This document shows positions 17,846 to 27,081 of a stretch of 64,000 nt of DNA, piece after piece. This DNA comes from Halomonas sp. (GTDB lineage: Bacteria > Pseudomonadota > Gammaproteobacteria > Pseudomonadales > Halomonadaceae), in NCBI RefSeq assembly GCF_011050415.1, contig NZ_DRFS01000013.1, positions 152,007 through 216,006 on the forward strand, written 5' to 3'. Numbering within the stretch: position 1 is the stretch's first letter; the number at the start of each line of letters is the position of its first letter. The position numbers and the translations under genes are program-made. The notes beneath the pieces were generated by a model. It was given only the letters and a program-made list of their open reading frames with translations, had not been told where the DNA came from and ran no database searches.

Positions 17846-19561
17846 CTACCGCAACAGCCAGGAAAGCACTAGCAGTAACAGCAATATTCCTGCCACCCCT
17901 TGCCAAAACCGCCGTGGTTCCTGGCGGCTCTCTTCTTTAGAAGGCAGTCGTCCTAACGGCTTTCTGAGTGCGTGCAAAAATTCCGACAAGCGCCTAAAGC
18001 GCAGTGCCCGCTGGGGATCTAAAGCGCGGCGTAATGCGTCGTCTAACTCTGGAGAGATTTCCGGATTAGTGGTGCGCGCGCTGCGGAAACTCAACTCTTC
18101 AAGGTCGGTATGACTACGCAACCGGTTAGGCGTCAATGTGTAAGGTAAAGCACCGGTCAATAGCCAGTAGGTAGTGGAGGCAAGCGAATACTGATCACTG
18201 CGCCGACCAATGCTGTCACCCAAGGCATACTCGGGGGCGGTATGCTCGTTAAAACCAATCTGGCGGAGTAGCTCTCCAGAGTGGCGATGCCCTTCGCTAT
18301 CCCGCATGTGGCAGGCACTGAAATCGGTCAGCACTAACTTGCCGTGGGGGTCGATCAGAATATTATCCGGGCTAATCTGCTGATGAATAATATCGCGGTG
18401 GTGAAGTGCTTGAACTGCCTTCCCCAGCTGATTGGCAATATCGAGTCGCTGAATCAAACTCGCTTGAGGATGCCGCTCCGCCCACTGGCGCAGCGTCTCG
18501 CCCTCGATATGCTGCATCAGATAATAGAGGTAGCGCCGTGGCCGTGAGGGATCCATCACCTTGACAACAAACGGCGAGTTGACTCTTTCAACCACCCACT
18601 GCTGAAGTAGAAAGTGTTCAAGATAAGCATTACGCAGTGACAGTTCCGGGCTTGGTGCTTTCATCACCATTTCCCGCTCGGTGTGAACATCGCGTACGCG
18701 ATAAACCCTGGACTGCGCCGTTCGGGACAAGACCGCCTGCACTTCTAAGCCATCTAACCGCTCACCGGGCGCAAGCTCAGGTGGAATCGGCAGGTCACCG
18801 TATAGCTGACCGGGGTGCTCGCTTATTTCCTCAGGCAACTCGTCGATTCGTACGAGCTGAAAACAGAACTGATCGCCGCCATAGCCCCGCTCTTGGGCAC
18901 GCTGCTTTGCTTCATTCGCCAAACGCTCGCAAGCGGCATCCAAATCGCTGGCATCCTGGCGAATCAAACGCACATAGTCAGAGGGCAGCAGCGTGCCGCG
19001 CACGCCCTGAGTGGTAAACAGGAATAGATCGCCCTGTTTTAGCGCGACATGGGTGTAATCGATATCGACACTGCCATCCATACCCAAGGCGCGGGAAGGG
19101 TAGCGGTAGCCGCCTAAATCTGTCACATGATCGCGGCTTAACTGCTCAAACTCTGCGCCGCGCAAGCGAAAAACCAGCGTATCACCCATATGAAACAGAT
19201 GCGCCTCGCAGCCTCGAAAAATCATCACCGACATAGAGGATACAAAACTGCCCTCTTTCACGTGCTGGCTTTGGCTGTAGCACCAGCTGTTGAGCGCGCG
19301 TAGCACCCGGGTTGCCGAGGTTTTAACGTCCCAGTGGTCGGGGGTAGAAAAGTAGTCAGCTAAAAAGCCGCGCACGCTTAAATCGCCCGCCTGCTTGGCC
19401 ATGGTATTGCGTGAGATAGAGTCACTGATAACGGCACAGCCACCTTTCGCACGCAACAGAGGCGCTTCAGGGAAACGAACCGACATTGAACTGCGGTGTG
19501 AGCGCCGATCGGGTGCGACAAACGCTTGACCATAACTGATGAGCAACTGGGCGTGCGACAA
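17846..19561 (-). CDS. PP2C-like phosphatase/Ser-Thr kinase fusion with degenerate catalytic motifs
   Basis: A 571-residue protein: PP2C-like domain (about 5-235), kinase-like domain (about 270-530), and one C-terminal membrane helix (about 555-570). The PP2C part keeps Asp47 and the MGDT turn but lacks the usual N-E-D start, has FTTQG where CSDG is expected, and GGDQF in place of GxxDN. The kinase part keeps Lys301 (VMKAP), Asn400 and Asp413, but the catalytic loop reads HQQISPDN (393-400) instead of HRDLKPxN, so the catalytic aspartate is glutamine, and DFG is DFS (413-415). It may therefore be a pseudo-enzyme or very divergent. TTG at 19561 is taken as start because AGGAGG is correctly spaced and a stop lies just upstream. 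Confidence 0.8.
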   Translation of the reverse strand: MSHAQLLISYGQAFVAPDRRSHRSSMSVRFPEAPLLRAKGGCAVISDSISRNTMAKQAGDLSVRGFLADYFSTPDHWDVKTSATRVLRALNSWCYSQSQHVKEGSFVSSMSVMIFRGCEAHLFHMGDTLVFRLRGAEFEQLSRDHVTDLGGYRYPSRALGMDGSVDIDYTHVALKQGDLFLFTTQGVRGTLLPSDYVRLIRQDASDLDAACERLANEAKQRAQERGYGGDQFCFQLVRIDELPEEISEHPGQLYGDLPIPPELAPGERLDGLEVQAVLSRTAQSRVYRVRDVHTEREMVMKAPSPELSLRNAYLEHFLLQQWVVERVNSPFVVKVMDPSRPRRYLYYLMQHIEGETLRQWAERHPQASLIQRLDIANQLGKAVQALHHRDIIHQQISPDNILIDPHGKLVLTDFSACHMRDSEGHRHSGELLRQIGFNEHTAPEYALGDSIGRRSDQYSLASTTYWLLTGALPYTLTPNRLRSHTDLEELSFRSARTTNPEISPELDDALRRALDPQRALRFRRLSEFLHALRKPLGRLPSKEESRQEPRRFWQGVAGILLLLLVLSWLLR

Positions 19562-19721
19562 GTCATCCTCCTAGGCTGCCGACTCGATCGAGGGACATCA
19601 CTGTCAACCAATAGCGGTTATGATACACGCTGCTGAGCTGAAACGATGCCCGCCAAACGTCTCTATCGTATTAGCACGCTTTTATATTCGCTCTCTTTTA
19701 TATCGACCCACCTATGTCGCA

Positions 19722-19751
19722 TTGGTAATCGTGCGGTCATCTTCGTATAAT
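19722..19751 (+). promoter_or_regulatory. Candidate sigma-70 promoter of ppa
   Basis: TTGGTA at 19722-19727 and TATAAT at 19746-19751, separated by 18 bases, 60 bases upstream of the ppa start. The -10 box is a perfect consensus. Confidence 0.5.
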
Positions 19752-19810
19752 CCCCCGCTATAAACGACTCTGAAACAACTGCCTAGCCATGTACTACCAA
19801 GGAATCAACG

Positions 19811-20341
19811 ATGAACTTCGATAATATCCCTTCTGGGAAAGATCTCCCCAACGACGTTTACGTAGTAATCGAAATTCCAGCTAACCACGATCCGATCAAA
19901 TACGAAATTGATAAGGATATGGGCGCGCTACTCGTTGACCGTTTCATGGCCACGCCTATGTTCTACCCCGCCAACTATGGCTTTATCCCGCACACCCTGG
20001 CAGACGATGGTGATGCACTTGACGCGCTGGTCGTTACCCCGCACCCCGTTCAGCCAGGCAGCATTATCCGCGCCCGCCCCGTCGGCATGCTCAATATGAC
20101 TGACGAAGCCGGCGAAGATACTAAATTAGTTTGCGTACCCCATGCCAAGTTAAGCTCACTCTATGACGACATTCAGGAAGTTACTGACCTACCTGAACTG
20201 CTTCGTCAGCAGATCGCCCACTTTTTTGAGAACTACAAAGATCTCGAAAAAGGCAAATGGGTAAAAGTAGAGTCTTGGGAAGGCGCTGACGCTGCGCGCA
20301 AAGCAATCGAAAAAGCCGTTAGCGCGTACCAAAAAGCGTAA
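19811..20341 (+). CDS. ppa: Inorganic pyrophosphatase
   Basis: A 176-residue family I soluble pyrophosphatase that hydrolyses PPi to phosphate. Active-site residues are visible in [37 protein letters not shown] (metal-binding aspartates) and [15 protein letters not shown]. The length matches E. coli Ppa. It is monocistronic, with its own promoter upstream and a strong hairpin downstream. Confidence 0.97.
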   Translation: MNFDNIPSGKDLPNDVYVVIEIPANHDPIKYEIDKDMGALLVDRFMATPMFYPANYGFIPHTLADDGDALDALVVTPHPVQPGSIIRARPVGMLNMTDEAGEDTKLVCVPHAKLSSLYDDIQEVTDLPELLRQQIAHFFENYKDLEKGKWVKVESWEGADAARKAIEKAVSAYQKA

Positions 20342-20375
20342 AAACATAAAGGCAGCATTACTTTTGCCATGATGA

Positions 20376-20405
20376 CAATAAGGCTGCCTATGGGCAGCCT
20401 TATTG
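20376..20405 (+). terminator. Terminator hairpin after ppa
   Basis: Perfect 13-bp stem (CAATAAGGCTGCC / GGCAGCCTTATTG) with a TATG loop, 34 bases after the ppa stop. The A+T base of the stem supplies a short U tract. Confidence 0.75.
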
Positions 20406-20525
20406 CGTTAAGGAGTAACGTTATATTAGCGGGCGCGTCACGTCACCGCAGCTTGTACGCGCGGGGTTTAAGGTTGCGGTATGCTATCCCTCTTACCTTG
20501 CGATGCCATTGACTAAGGACGCACC

Positions 20526-22397
20526 GTGTTATCTCTTAAACGTCTGAGTTTATTTACAATATTAGTTTTCTTCATCGGCTTGTTACCGCCGACTGCCCAC
20601 GCTCAATGGTTTTCATCATCCAGCAACCAAGATGACTTCTTACCGGTGATGGAGGCTTTCCAGCCTACCGCTTGGCACGATGGCGATACACTGTTTATCG
20701 GGGTAGACATCGCCGATGAGTACTATCTCTATCGCCACCAGTTGGCGGTTGCTAGTGAAACTGACAATGTCATGCTCGGCGAACCCAAAATCCCGGAAGG
20801 CACCTTCACGAACGACGAGTTTATGGGTGATGTTTATATCTTCCGCGACCAGTTGGTATTCGAAGTTCCGCTTGAGGCGCCTTACTCAGGCCCACTGAGC
20901 ATTGCGTTCACCTTTCAAGGCTGCGCCGATGCCGGGCTATGCTACCCGCCGGAGCGCACGAATATTGAGGCCAGCGAAACGCAACCGCCCAGCCAGTTTG
21001 CAAATTGGAATAATGCTAGCAGCGACGTGGCTGGCGATGGAGCCGCTGCATCTGCAACCGTTGCGCAGGGTGAGTTCAATACTCCACAAAGTGAAGATAG
21101 CCGCTTTAGCGCTCTGATTAGAGATGCCAGCCTACCGCTAGCGTTGGGGCTATTTTTCATCGCTGGCCTTGGGCTGACCTTTACCCCCTGCGTGCTTCCA
21201 ATGGTTCCGATTTTGTCATCAATTGTGGTGGGGCAAAACCCAACCCGGCCACGCGCCTTTGTGCTTTCCGCCAGCTATGTGATGGGCATGGCGCTTACCT
21301 ACGCACTGGTAGGCGTTTTGATGGGGCTGTTCGGCGCGGGGCTTAATCTCCAGGCACGCTTACAGTCCGCCCCGGTACTCATTACCTTCGCAGCGCTCTT
21401 TACGCTCTTTGCACTGGCCATGTTTGGTGCGTTTAACCTCAATCTTTCACCCCGTTTGACCAACCGTATTGATGCTTGGCAGGCGCGCGCTCAGCGCAGT
21501 GGCCCGGCGGGCTTAGCCTTAGCGGGTGCGCTGTCGGTGCTAGTGGTATCGCCCTGTGTCACGGCACCCTTGGCCGGGGCCCTGGTGTTTATCTCTACAA
21601 CGGGGGATGCGGTGATGGGTGGCGCCGTGCTATTTGCATTGGGCTTAGGAATGGGCGTCCCCTTACTGCTTGTCGGTACCTTTGGCACCACACTTCTGCC
21701 GCGCACTGGCGCTTGGATGAATGGCGTAAAAATCGCCTTTGGCTTACTTCTTCTTGGCGTTGCAATTTGGATGGTCGAGCGCCTGGTAGCAGCGCCCATT
21801 GCGCTGTTGCTATGGGCTGGCCTAGCGATCGGTAGTGCGCTGGCTTTAGGCGCTCTCAGTTTCAATCAGCCACAGGGCTGGCCGCGGGCGCGGCAAACCC
21901 TGGGACTTATGTTGCTGGCGTGGGGGGTATTACTGGTGATTGGCGCCGCTCAAGGTGGCAATAACCCCCTCCGGCCGCTAGCATCCATTACCAATGCGCC
22001 CAGTTCACAACAGGCGGAATCACTCAATTTTGTTGAAATAGATAATGTCACCGCGCTGGATGAAGCAATCGCTCAAGCTAACAATGCTGGCCAGCCAGTA
22101 TTTGTGCACTTCACCGCCGATTGGTGTATTTCCTGCAAGCTAATGGAGCGCGATGTTTATCCTGACCCTCGCGTCTCCTCAGCTTTAGGCGGCTATACGT
22201 TAATTGCTGCGGATGTCACCCATACCGATAGCCAAAGTCGCGAGCTGCTTGAGCGTTTCAATCTATTTGGCCCACCCAGCCTGCTATTTTTTAATCAAGG
22301 AGAAGAAATTCGTGATGCAAGAATTCAAGGTGAAGTGACCGCTGATCAGTTACATGAACACATTGAATCTGTCAGCCAATGGTTGGTCAATAGCTAA
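20526..22397 (+). CDS. dsbD: Thiol:disulfide interchange protein DsbD
   Basis: A 623-residue inner-membrane protein that passes electrons from cytoplasmic thioredoxin to the periplasm. A signal peptide (about 1-26, cut after AHA) precedes the periplasmic alpha domain with Cys133 and Cys139. The eight-helix beta domain has its two membrane cysteines in FTPCVLPMVPI and SPCVTAPLAG. The C-terminal thioredoxin-like gamma domain has the CISC active site at Cys534/Cys537. All six functional cysteines are in place. In many relatives aroQ follows; here a 322-base non-coding gap leads to accB. Confidence 0.95.
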   Translation: MLSLKRLSLFTILVFFIGLLPPTAHAQWFSSSSNQDDFLPVMEAFQPTAWHDGDTLFIGVDIADEYYLYRHQLAVASETDNVMLGEPKIPEGTFTNDEFMGDVYIFRDQLVFEVPLEAPYSGPLSIAFTFQGCADAGLCYPPERTNIEASETQPPSQFANWNNASSDVAGDGAAASATVAQGEFNTPQSEDSRFSALIRDASLPLALGLFFIAGLGLTFTPCVLPMVPILSSIVVGQNPTRPRAFVLSASYVMGMALTYALVGVLMGLFGAGLNLQARLQSAPVLITFAALFTLFALAMFGAFNLNLSPRLTNRIDAWQARAQRSGPAGLALAGALSVLVVSPCVTAPLAGALVFISTTGDAVMGGAVLFALGLGMGVPLLLVGTFGTTLLPRTGAWMNGVKIAFGLLLLGVAIWMVERLVAAPIALLLWAGLAIGSALALGALSFNQPQGWPRARQTLGLMLLAWGVLLVIGAAQGGNNPLRPLASITNAPSSQQAESLNFVEIDNVTALDEAIAQANNAGQPVFVHFTADWCISCKLMERDVYPDPRVSSALGGYTLIAADVTHTDSQSRELLERFNLFGPPSLLFFNQGEEIRDARIQGEVTADQLHEHIESVSQWLVNS

Positions 22398-22719
22398 CGC
22401 CGCCACCCTCTCAAGCCCCGCGTCAAAGCCTTTAAGCAGGCTTCTGTCGCTAACATCCTCAAACGGTCGTTTAAATTTATGCTAATCGGCAGCTTCTGGC
22501 TGCCGCTGGACATCCTCACACTTTTTCGGCAAACTCCGCTCCCATATTAGCTAAAACTTCCTTTTTTAGGGGTGAGAACGAGGTAACGTTCGCTAACATG
22601 CAGCGTTCTCTTCATTTTTAAATCTGGTTTACTGCGCTTAACGAGCGCCACAAAGCGCTTCTCGCTTAACGCTTAAGCTTTTTGTGACTACCTTTATATG
22701 ACATTGATGGGGCTATGCC
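22398..22719 (+). other. Intergenic region dsbD-accB
   Basis: 322 bases with no coding frame; the aroQ gene often found here is absent. Contents: a small hairpin AAGCCT-TTAAGC-AGGCTT near 22427-22444, a T-run near 22560, an inverted GAGAACG/CGTTCTC pair about 23 bases apart around 22573-22610, and an A+T-rich stretch. It presumably holds the accBC promoter and may encode an untranslated leader. Confidence 0.4.
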
Positions 22720-23178
22720 ATGGATATCCGCAAAGTTAAGAAACTAATTGAATTGCTCGAAGAGTCCAATATTAGCGAGATTGAAATTCAAGAAGGTGAA
22801 GAGTCAGTACGCATCAGCCGCCACCCAAATGGCGCCTCTTGGCAGCAACAGCCAATGCCTCAATATGCGCAACCTAATTACGCGCCTGCTCCCAGCGCTC
22901 CAACAGCAGCATCGGAAACTGAGTCAGCAGGTGTTAGCTATCGTGGTGAAGCGGTTAATTCCCCCATGGTGGGGACTTTCTATCGCAGCCCTGCACCGGG
23001 TGCAAAATCGTTTGTAGAAGTAGGCGATAGCGTTAAGCAAGGCGATACCGTGTGCATCATCGAAGCCATGAAAATGATGAACCAGATTGAAGCTGACCGC
23101 GACGGCGTGGTGGAAGCCATTTTAGTGGAAGATGGCGAGCCAGTGGAATTCGATCAACCTATGATCGTTATCGCTTAA
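22720..23178 (+). CDS. accB: Biotin carboxyl carrier protein of acetyl-CoA carboxylase
   Basis: A 152-residue carrier. Residues 1-35 are the N-terminal helix segment ([18 protein letters not shown]), about 45-72 a Pro/Ala-rich flexible linker, and 75-152 the biotinyl domain. Lys118 in EAMKMMN is the biotinylation site and [14 protein letters not shown] is the usual lead-in. With accC 31 bases downstream it forms the conserved accBC operon of fatty-acid synthesis. Confidence 0.97.
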   Translation: MDIRKVKKLIELLEESNISEIEIQEGEESVRISRHPNGASWQQQPMPQYAQPNYAPAPSAPTAASETESAGVSYRGEAVNSPMVGTFYRSPAPGAKSFVEVGDSVKQGDTVCIIEAMKMMNQIEADRDGVVEAILVEDGEPVEFDQPMIVIA

Positions 23179-23209
23179 TCTTTCATTTTCAACACGGGTG
23201 GATTCTCCC

Positions 23210-24550
23210 ATGCTGGACAAGGTACTTATCGCGAACCGCGGCGAGATTGCCCTCCGTATCCTACGGGCCTGTAAAGAACTGGGCATTAAAACCGTAGCGG
23301 TACACTCCAAAGCTGATCGTGAGCTAATGCACGTTCGCCTAGCAGATGAAGCCGTGTGTATCGGGCCGGCATCGTCAGCGCAATCTTACTTAAACATTCC
23401 TGCGTTAATCAGCGCTGCTGAAGTGACTGACTCAAGCGCTATTCATCCTGGTTACGGCTTTTTATCGGAAAACGCCAACTTTGCCGAGCAGGTAGAGCGT
23501 TCAGGCTTTACCTTTATCGGGCCCCGCGCTGAGACAATTCGCCTGATGGGCGACAAGGTCAGCGCTATCCAGTCGATGAAGGAAGCCGGTGTTCCTACCG
23601 TTCCTGGCTCGGATGGCCCCTTGGGTGATGATGATGCTACTAACTTAGCCACCGCGCAGCGCATCGGCTATCCGGTCATCATCAAAGCGGCCTCTGGCGG
23701 CGGCGGCCGTGGTATGCGCGTAGTGCATACTGAAGGACATCTGCTATCTGCTATTACCGTTACCCGTACCGAAGCGCACGCAGCGTTTGGTGACGGCACG
23801 GTATACATGGAGAAGTTTCTTGAGAAGCCGCGCCATGTAGAAGTGCAGGTGCTTGCCGACGGTCAAGGCAACGCGATACATCTTTATGACCGTGACTGCT
23901 CACTGCAGCGTCGCCATCAAAAAGTGCTTGAAGAGGCACCGGCACCAGGTCTTGACCCGGAAGCCCGCGCCCAAGTGCTTGAAGCGTGTCGTCAAGCGTG
24001 CATTAAAATTAACTACCGCGGCGCTGGCACCTTTGAGTTCTTGTACGAAGACGGTGAATACTTCTTCATCGAGATGAATACCCGTGTTCAGGTTGAGCAC
24101 CCGGTCACCGAAATGGTCACCGGCGTGGATATCGTCAAAGAACAGCTACGCATTGCCTCTGGCCTGCCGCTGTCGATTCGCCAAGAAGATGTCAAACTCT
24201 CAGGCCACGCCTTTGAGTGCCGGATTAATGCCGAAGACTCACGTACCTTTATGCCCTCTCCCGGCAAGGTCACGCTGTTTCACGCACCGGGCGGTTTGGG
24301 TGTGCGCATGGACTCGCACCTCTACACAGGCTACACCGTACCTCCTCATTACGACTCGCTGATCGGCAAGCTGATCACTTGGGGAGCAGACCGAGAAATA
24401 GCCTTGACGCGGATGCGCAATGCTCTTGATGAGCTATTGGTAGAAGGCATCAAAACCAATATTGACCTGCAAAAAGACCTGGTTCGCGACAGTTACTTCC
24501 GTCAAGGCGGCGTCAATATTCACTACCTGGAAAAGAAACTCAGCAGCTAA
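23210..24550 (+). CDS. accC: Biotin carboxylase subunit of acetyl-CoA carboxylase
   Basis: A 446-residue ATP-grasp enzyme that carboxylates the biotin on AccB. It begins [17 protein letters not shown] as in E. coli, which decides the ATG at 23210 over an in-frame GTG at 23198. The glycine-rich ATP loop is [11 protein letters not shown], and catalytic residues lie in [20 protein letters not shown] and QVEHPVTE. Length is standard. A terminator follows, separating it from prmA. Confidence 0.97.
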   Translation: MLDKVLIANRGEIALRILRACKELGIKTVAVHSKADRELMHVRLADEAVCIGPASSAQSYLNIPALISAAEVTDSSAIHPGYGFLSENANFAEQVERSGFTFIGPRAETIRLMGDKVSAIQSMKEAGVPTVPGSDGPLGDDDATNLATAQRIGYPVIIKAASGGGGRGMRVVHTEGHLLSAITVTRTEAHAAFGDGTVYMEKFLEKPRHVEVQVLADGQGNAIHLYDRDCSLQRRHQKVLEEAPAPGLDPEARAQVLEACRQACIKINYRGAGTFEFLYEDGEYFFIEMNTRVQVEHPVTEMVTGVDIVKEQLRIASGLPLSIRQEDVKLSGHAFECRINAEDSRTFMPSPGKVTLFHAPGGLGVRMDSHLYTGYTVPPHYDSLIGKLITWGADREIALTRMRNALDELLVEGIKTNIDLQKDLVRDSYFRQGGVNIHYLEKKLSS

Positions 24551-24583
24551 ACCTGCATTTCCAGCGTCACGATTGATGCCCAG

Positions 24584-24617
24584 CGGGGTGGCTAAGTCCA
24601 CCCCGTACTCGTTTTTT
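24584..24617 (+). terminator. Rho-independent terminator after accC
   Basis: Stem CGGGGTGG (24584-24591) with CCACCCCG (24598-24605), loop CTAAGT, followed by a T6 run at 24612-24617. It closes the accBC operon 23 bases before prmA. Confidence 0.8.
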
Positions 24618-24639
24618 ATTCGCGTTGCGGAGAATCTCC

Positions 24640-25554
24640 ATGCCCTGGCTTCAACTCAAAGCCCATGTCGCCCCTGAGCAAGCAGAGTTCCTCGAAGAGC
24701 TCTTGATCAATGAGGGGGCAACAGCCATTGGCCTTCAGGACGCCCACGATGACCCGGTATTTGAACCCGAGCGCGGCACCACACCGCTTTGGCAAGATAC
24801 CATTCTAACGGGCCTCTACGACGACCTTGAGGGCGTCGAGAGCATGCTGGAACGCATTGAAGCTGCGTGGTCAGAGCAACAGCCTGGCGAAGCCTGCCCA
24901 ACCATCGAGTATGAACTCCTGGCAGACCGCGACTGGGAGCGTGAGTGGATGGATGACTTTACCCCGCTGCGTATGGGCCAACGGCTTTGGATTGTACCTA
25001 GCTGGCACGAACCGCCGGAAGCCGACGCGGTTAACTTGATCCTTGATCCTGGCCTTGCCTTTGGCACCGGCACCCACCCCACGACGGCTCTCTGCCTTGA
25101 GTGGCTGGATGAGTTAGCGGTTGCCGGACACCTAGCGCAGCAGCCGGTACTTGATGTGGGCTGCGGCTCGGGCATTCTCGCCATTGCCGCGCTCAAGCTG
25201 GGTGCCAGTCACGCTGATGCCACGGACATTGACCCCCAGGCATTGCAAGCCAGCCGAGATAACGCCGAGCGCAATGGCATCGCCGAAGATGCGTTAAACC
25301 TCTACTACCCCGAACAGTTAAGCGATGGTGAAAGCTATCCCATCGTGACAGCCAATATTCTGGCGGGCCCGCTTGTCGAACTGGCAGCCATGATTGCCGG
25401 GCATGTGGCCCCCGGGGGTCGTATTGCACTATCCGGCATCCTGGCCAACCAGGCCGATGACGTTTACCAAGCTTATGCAGCCCAAGGGATTACCATGCAA
25501 GAGCCAGTGATTCGCGAAGGCTGGGTGCGGCTTTCTGGTCAGCGTCTGCGTTAA
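24640..25554 (+). CDS. prmA: Ribosomal protein L11 methyltransferase
   Basis: A 304-residue SAM-dependent methyltransferase that trimethylates ribosomal protein L11. The N-terminal substrate-recognition part begins MPWLQLKAHV, DRDWEREWMDDF precedes the catalytic domain, and LDPGLAFGTGTHPTT, DVGCGSGILAIAA (SAM motif I) and ANILAGPL mark the Rossmann core. GCGGAGAA lies before ATG 24640, preferred over an upstream TTG. Position next to accBC and dusB-fis is the common gammaproteobacterial order. Confidence 0.96.
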   Translation: MPWLQLKAHVAPEQAEFLEELLINEGATAIGLQDAHDDPVFEPERGTTPLWQDTILTGLYDDLEGVESMLERIEAAWSEQQPGEACPTIEYELLADRDWEREWMDDFTPLRMGQRLWIVPSWHEPPEADAVNLILDPGLAFGTGTHPTTALCLEWLDELAVAGHLAQQPVLDVGCGSGILAIAALKLGASHADATDIDPQALQASRDNAERNGIAEDALNLYYPEQLSDGESYPIVTANILAGPLVELAAMIAGHVAPGGRIALSGILANQADDVYQAYAAQGITMQEPVIREGWVRLSGQRLR

Positions 25555-25582
25555 AACAGTGAACGGCCTTCACCCTGCCGCT

Positions 25583-25622
25583 GAGTAGGCGTATCATACG
25601 CCCCCTTGAAAGGCGCCTACTC
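25583..25622 (+). repeat. Inverted repeat between prmA and dusB
   Basis: GAGTAGGCG (25583-25591) pairs with CGCCTACTC (25614-25622); inside it GGCGTAT-C-ATACGCC is a second, mutually exclusive palindrome. A possible attenuator or terminator upstream of dusB. No T-run follows. Confidence 0.45.
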
Positions 25623-25655
25623 ACCGCTAGCTCAGTATTTAGACAACCCAATGCC

Positions 25656-26708
25656 ATGACCTTAATAAGTGAACCCGCCACTCCAGGCTTACCCACCATC
25701 GGCCCGTATCGATTACCCAACCGGGTAATACTTGCGCCGATGGCAGGCGTCACAGACCGCCCTTTTCGTCAGCTCTGCCGACAACTAGGGGCTGGCTGGG
25801 TGGTGGGTGAAATGGTGACGGCAGATCCCAGCCTATGGCATACGCGAAAATCGCAGCTACGTATGGACCATCGCGGCGAGCCCGACCCACGCGTTGTACA
25901 AATCGCAGGTGGCGATGCAGAAATGCTGGCCCAGGCAGCGCGCTTAAATGCCGAGCTGGGAGCGCAGATTATTGATATCAACATGGGTTGTCCCGCGAAG
26001 AAGGTGTGCAATAAAGCAGCGGGCTCAGCCCTACTGCGTGATGAAGCGCTGGTGGCGGAGATACTTGAGGCGGTAGTCGCGGCGGTTGATATTCCGGTGA
26101 CGCTTAAAATCCGCACAGGCTGGTGTGCTGAAACGAATAATGGTCTGCGCATTGCGCAACTCGCCGAGTCAGCCGGTATTCAATCGTTAGCCATACATGG
26201 CCGACATCGCGAGCAGCGCTATACTGGACAGGCAGAGTACGACACGATTGCTGAGATCAAGTCACGCCTCTCGATACCAGTGATCGCAAACGGCGACATA
26301 ACAAGCCCTGAAAAAGCCGCCGAAGTACTCGCTTATACCGGCGCTGATGCAGTCATGGTGGGTCGTGGCGCCCAAGGTAACCCGTGGATATTCCAGCAGA
26401 TTAGCCATTATCTTCAGCATGGAGAGCGGATGGCGCTGCCTACTCTCATAGAGCGCCACCACGTGCTTCAGGGGCATGTTGAGGCGTTACATGAGTTTTA
26501 TGGGAACACCATGGGCGTGCGAATTGCACGCAAGCACGTTGGATGGTACCTCAACGATGACCCACGCTTTACGCAGCTCCAACAGCGCGCGCTTAAGCAG
26601 CAGTTTAATGCATTAGCATTACCCGAAATGCAATTTGATTGGATCAACGACGCGATGGCACCCGATGCCGCCACGCGTCTGCTAGCCAAAGGAAGCCATG
26701 CTGCATGA
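25656..26708 (+). CDS. dusB: tRNA-dihydrouridine synthase B
   Basis: A 350-residue FMN enzyme that reduces uridines in the tRNA D-loop. Family motifs: LAPMAGVTDRPFRQLCR near the N-terminus, INMGCPAKKVCNKAAGSAL with the catalytic cysteine, LKIRTGW, IHGRHREQRYTG, VIANGDI and MVGRGAQGNPWIF (phosphate binding). It is translationally coupled to fis by an ATGA overlap, the classical dusB-fis operon in which transcription of fis starts ahead of dusB. Confidence 0.96.
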   Translation: MTLISEPATPGLPTIGPYRLPNRVILAPMAGVTDRPFRQLCRQLGAGWVVGEMVTADPSLWHTRKSQLRMDHRGEPDPRVVQIAGGDAEMLAQAARLNAELGAQIIDINMGCPAKKVCNKAAGSALLRDEALVAEILEAVVAAVDIPVTLKIRTGWCAETNNGLRIAQLAESAGIQSLAIHGRHREQRYTGQAEYDTIAEIKSRLSIPVIANGDITSPEKAAEVLAYTGADAVMVGRGAQGNPWIFQQISHYLQHGERMALPTLIERHHVLQGHVEALHEFYGNTMGVRIARKHVGWYLNDDPRFTQLQQRALKQQFNALALPEMQFDWINDAMAPDAATRLLAKGSHAA

Positions 26709-27040
26709 CCGAACGCGATCTTCTCTCTAGCACGACTGAATCCCACATGGTCTCCCACCTGGTGGGCACGCTGGCCGACCCTGCCGCCAACACTCCCCCA
26801 CAGCCGCTTCGGGAAGCTGTGGAAACCGCCATGCGCCGCTACTTCGAGCATCTCGATGGCAGCCAAGCAACTGACCTATATGCCATGGTGATGGCTGAAG
26901 TTGAAGCACCCTTGCTCGCCTGCGTATTGGAACATACCGACGGCAACCAAACCCGAGCCGCAGATGTACTAGGGCTCAACCGTGGCACTCTGCGCAAAAA
27001 ACTAAAGCTTTACGGACTTATCGAAGGTGACGCCCCATAA
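26705..27040 (+). CDS. fis: DNA-binding protein Fis
   Basis: A 111-residue nucleoid protein that bends DNA and activates rRNA and tRNA promoters. The C-terminal half is the conserved Fis domain with the helix-turn-helix GNQTRAADVLGLNRGTLRKKL. The N-terminal part is somewhat longer than in E. coli (98 residues) and variable. The ATG at 26705 overlaps the dusB stop. The stop codon is embedded in the left arm of a terminator hairpin. Confidence 0.95.
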   Translation: MTERDLLSSTTESHMVSHLVGTLADPAANTPPQPLREAVETAMRRYFEHLDGSQATDLYAMVMAEVEAPLLACVLEHTDGNQTRAADVLGLNRGTLRKKLKLYGLIEGDAP

Positions 27041-27061
27041 CGATGGGGCGTTGTTGTTTTT
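27031..27061 (+). terminator. Rho-independent terminator of dusB-fis
   Basis: CGCCCCAT (27031-27038) and ATGGGGCG (27043-27050) with an AACG loop, followed by TTGTTGTTTTT. The left arm overlaps the fis stop codon. Confidence 0.85.
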
Positions 27062-27081
27062 AATTCTCGACTCTGCACAAC

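Noticed and set aside
27041..27081. Purine riboswitch ahead of purH
   Set aside because: Only about 40 bases separate the fis terminator from the purH start, too short for a riboswitch aptamer.
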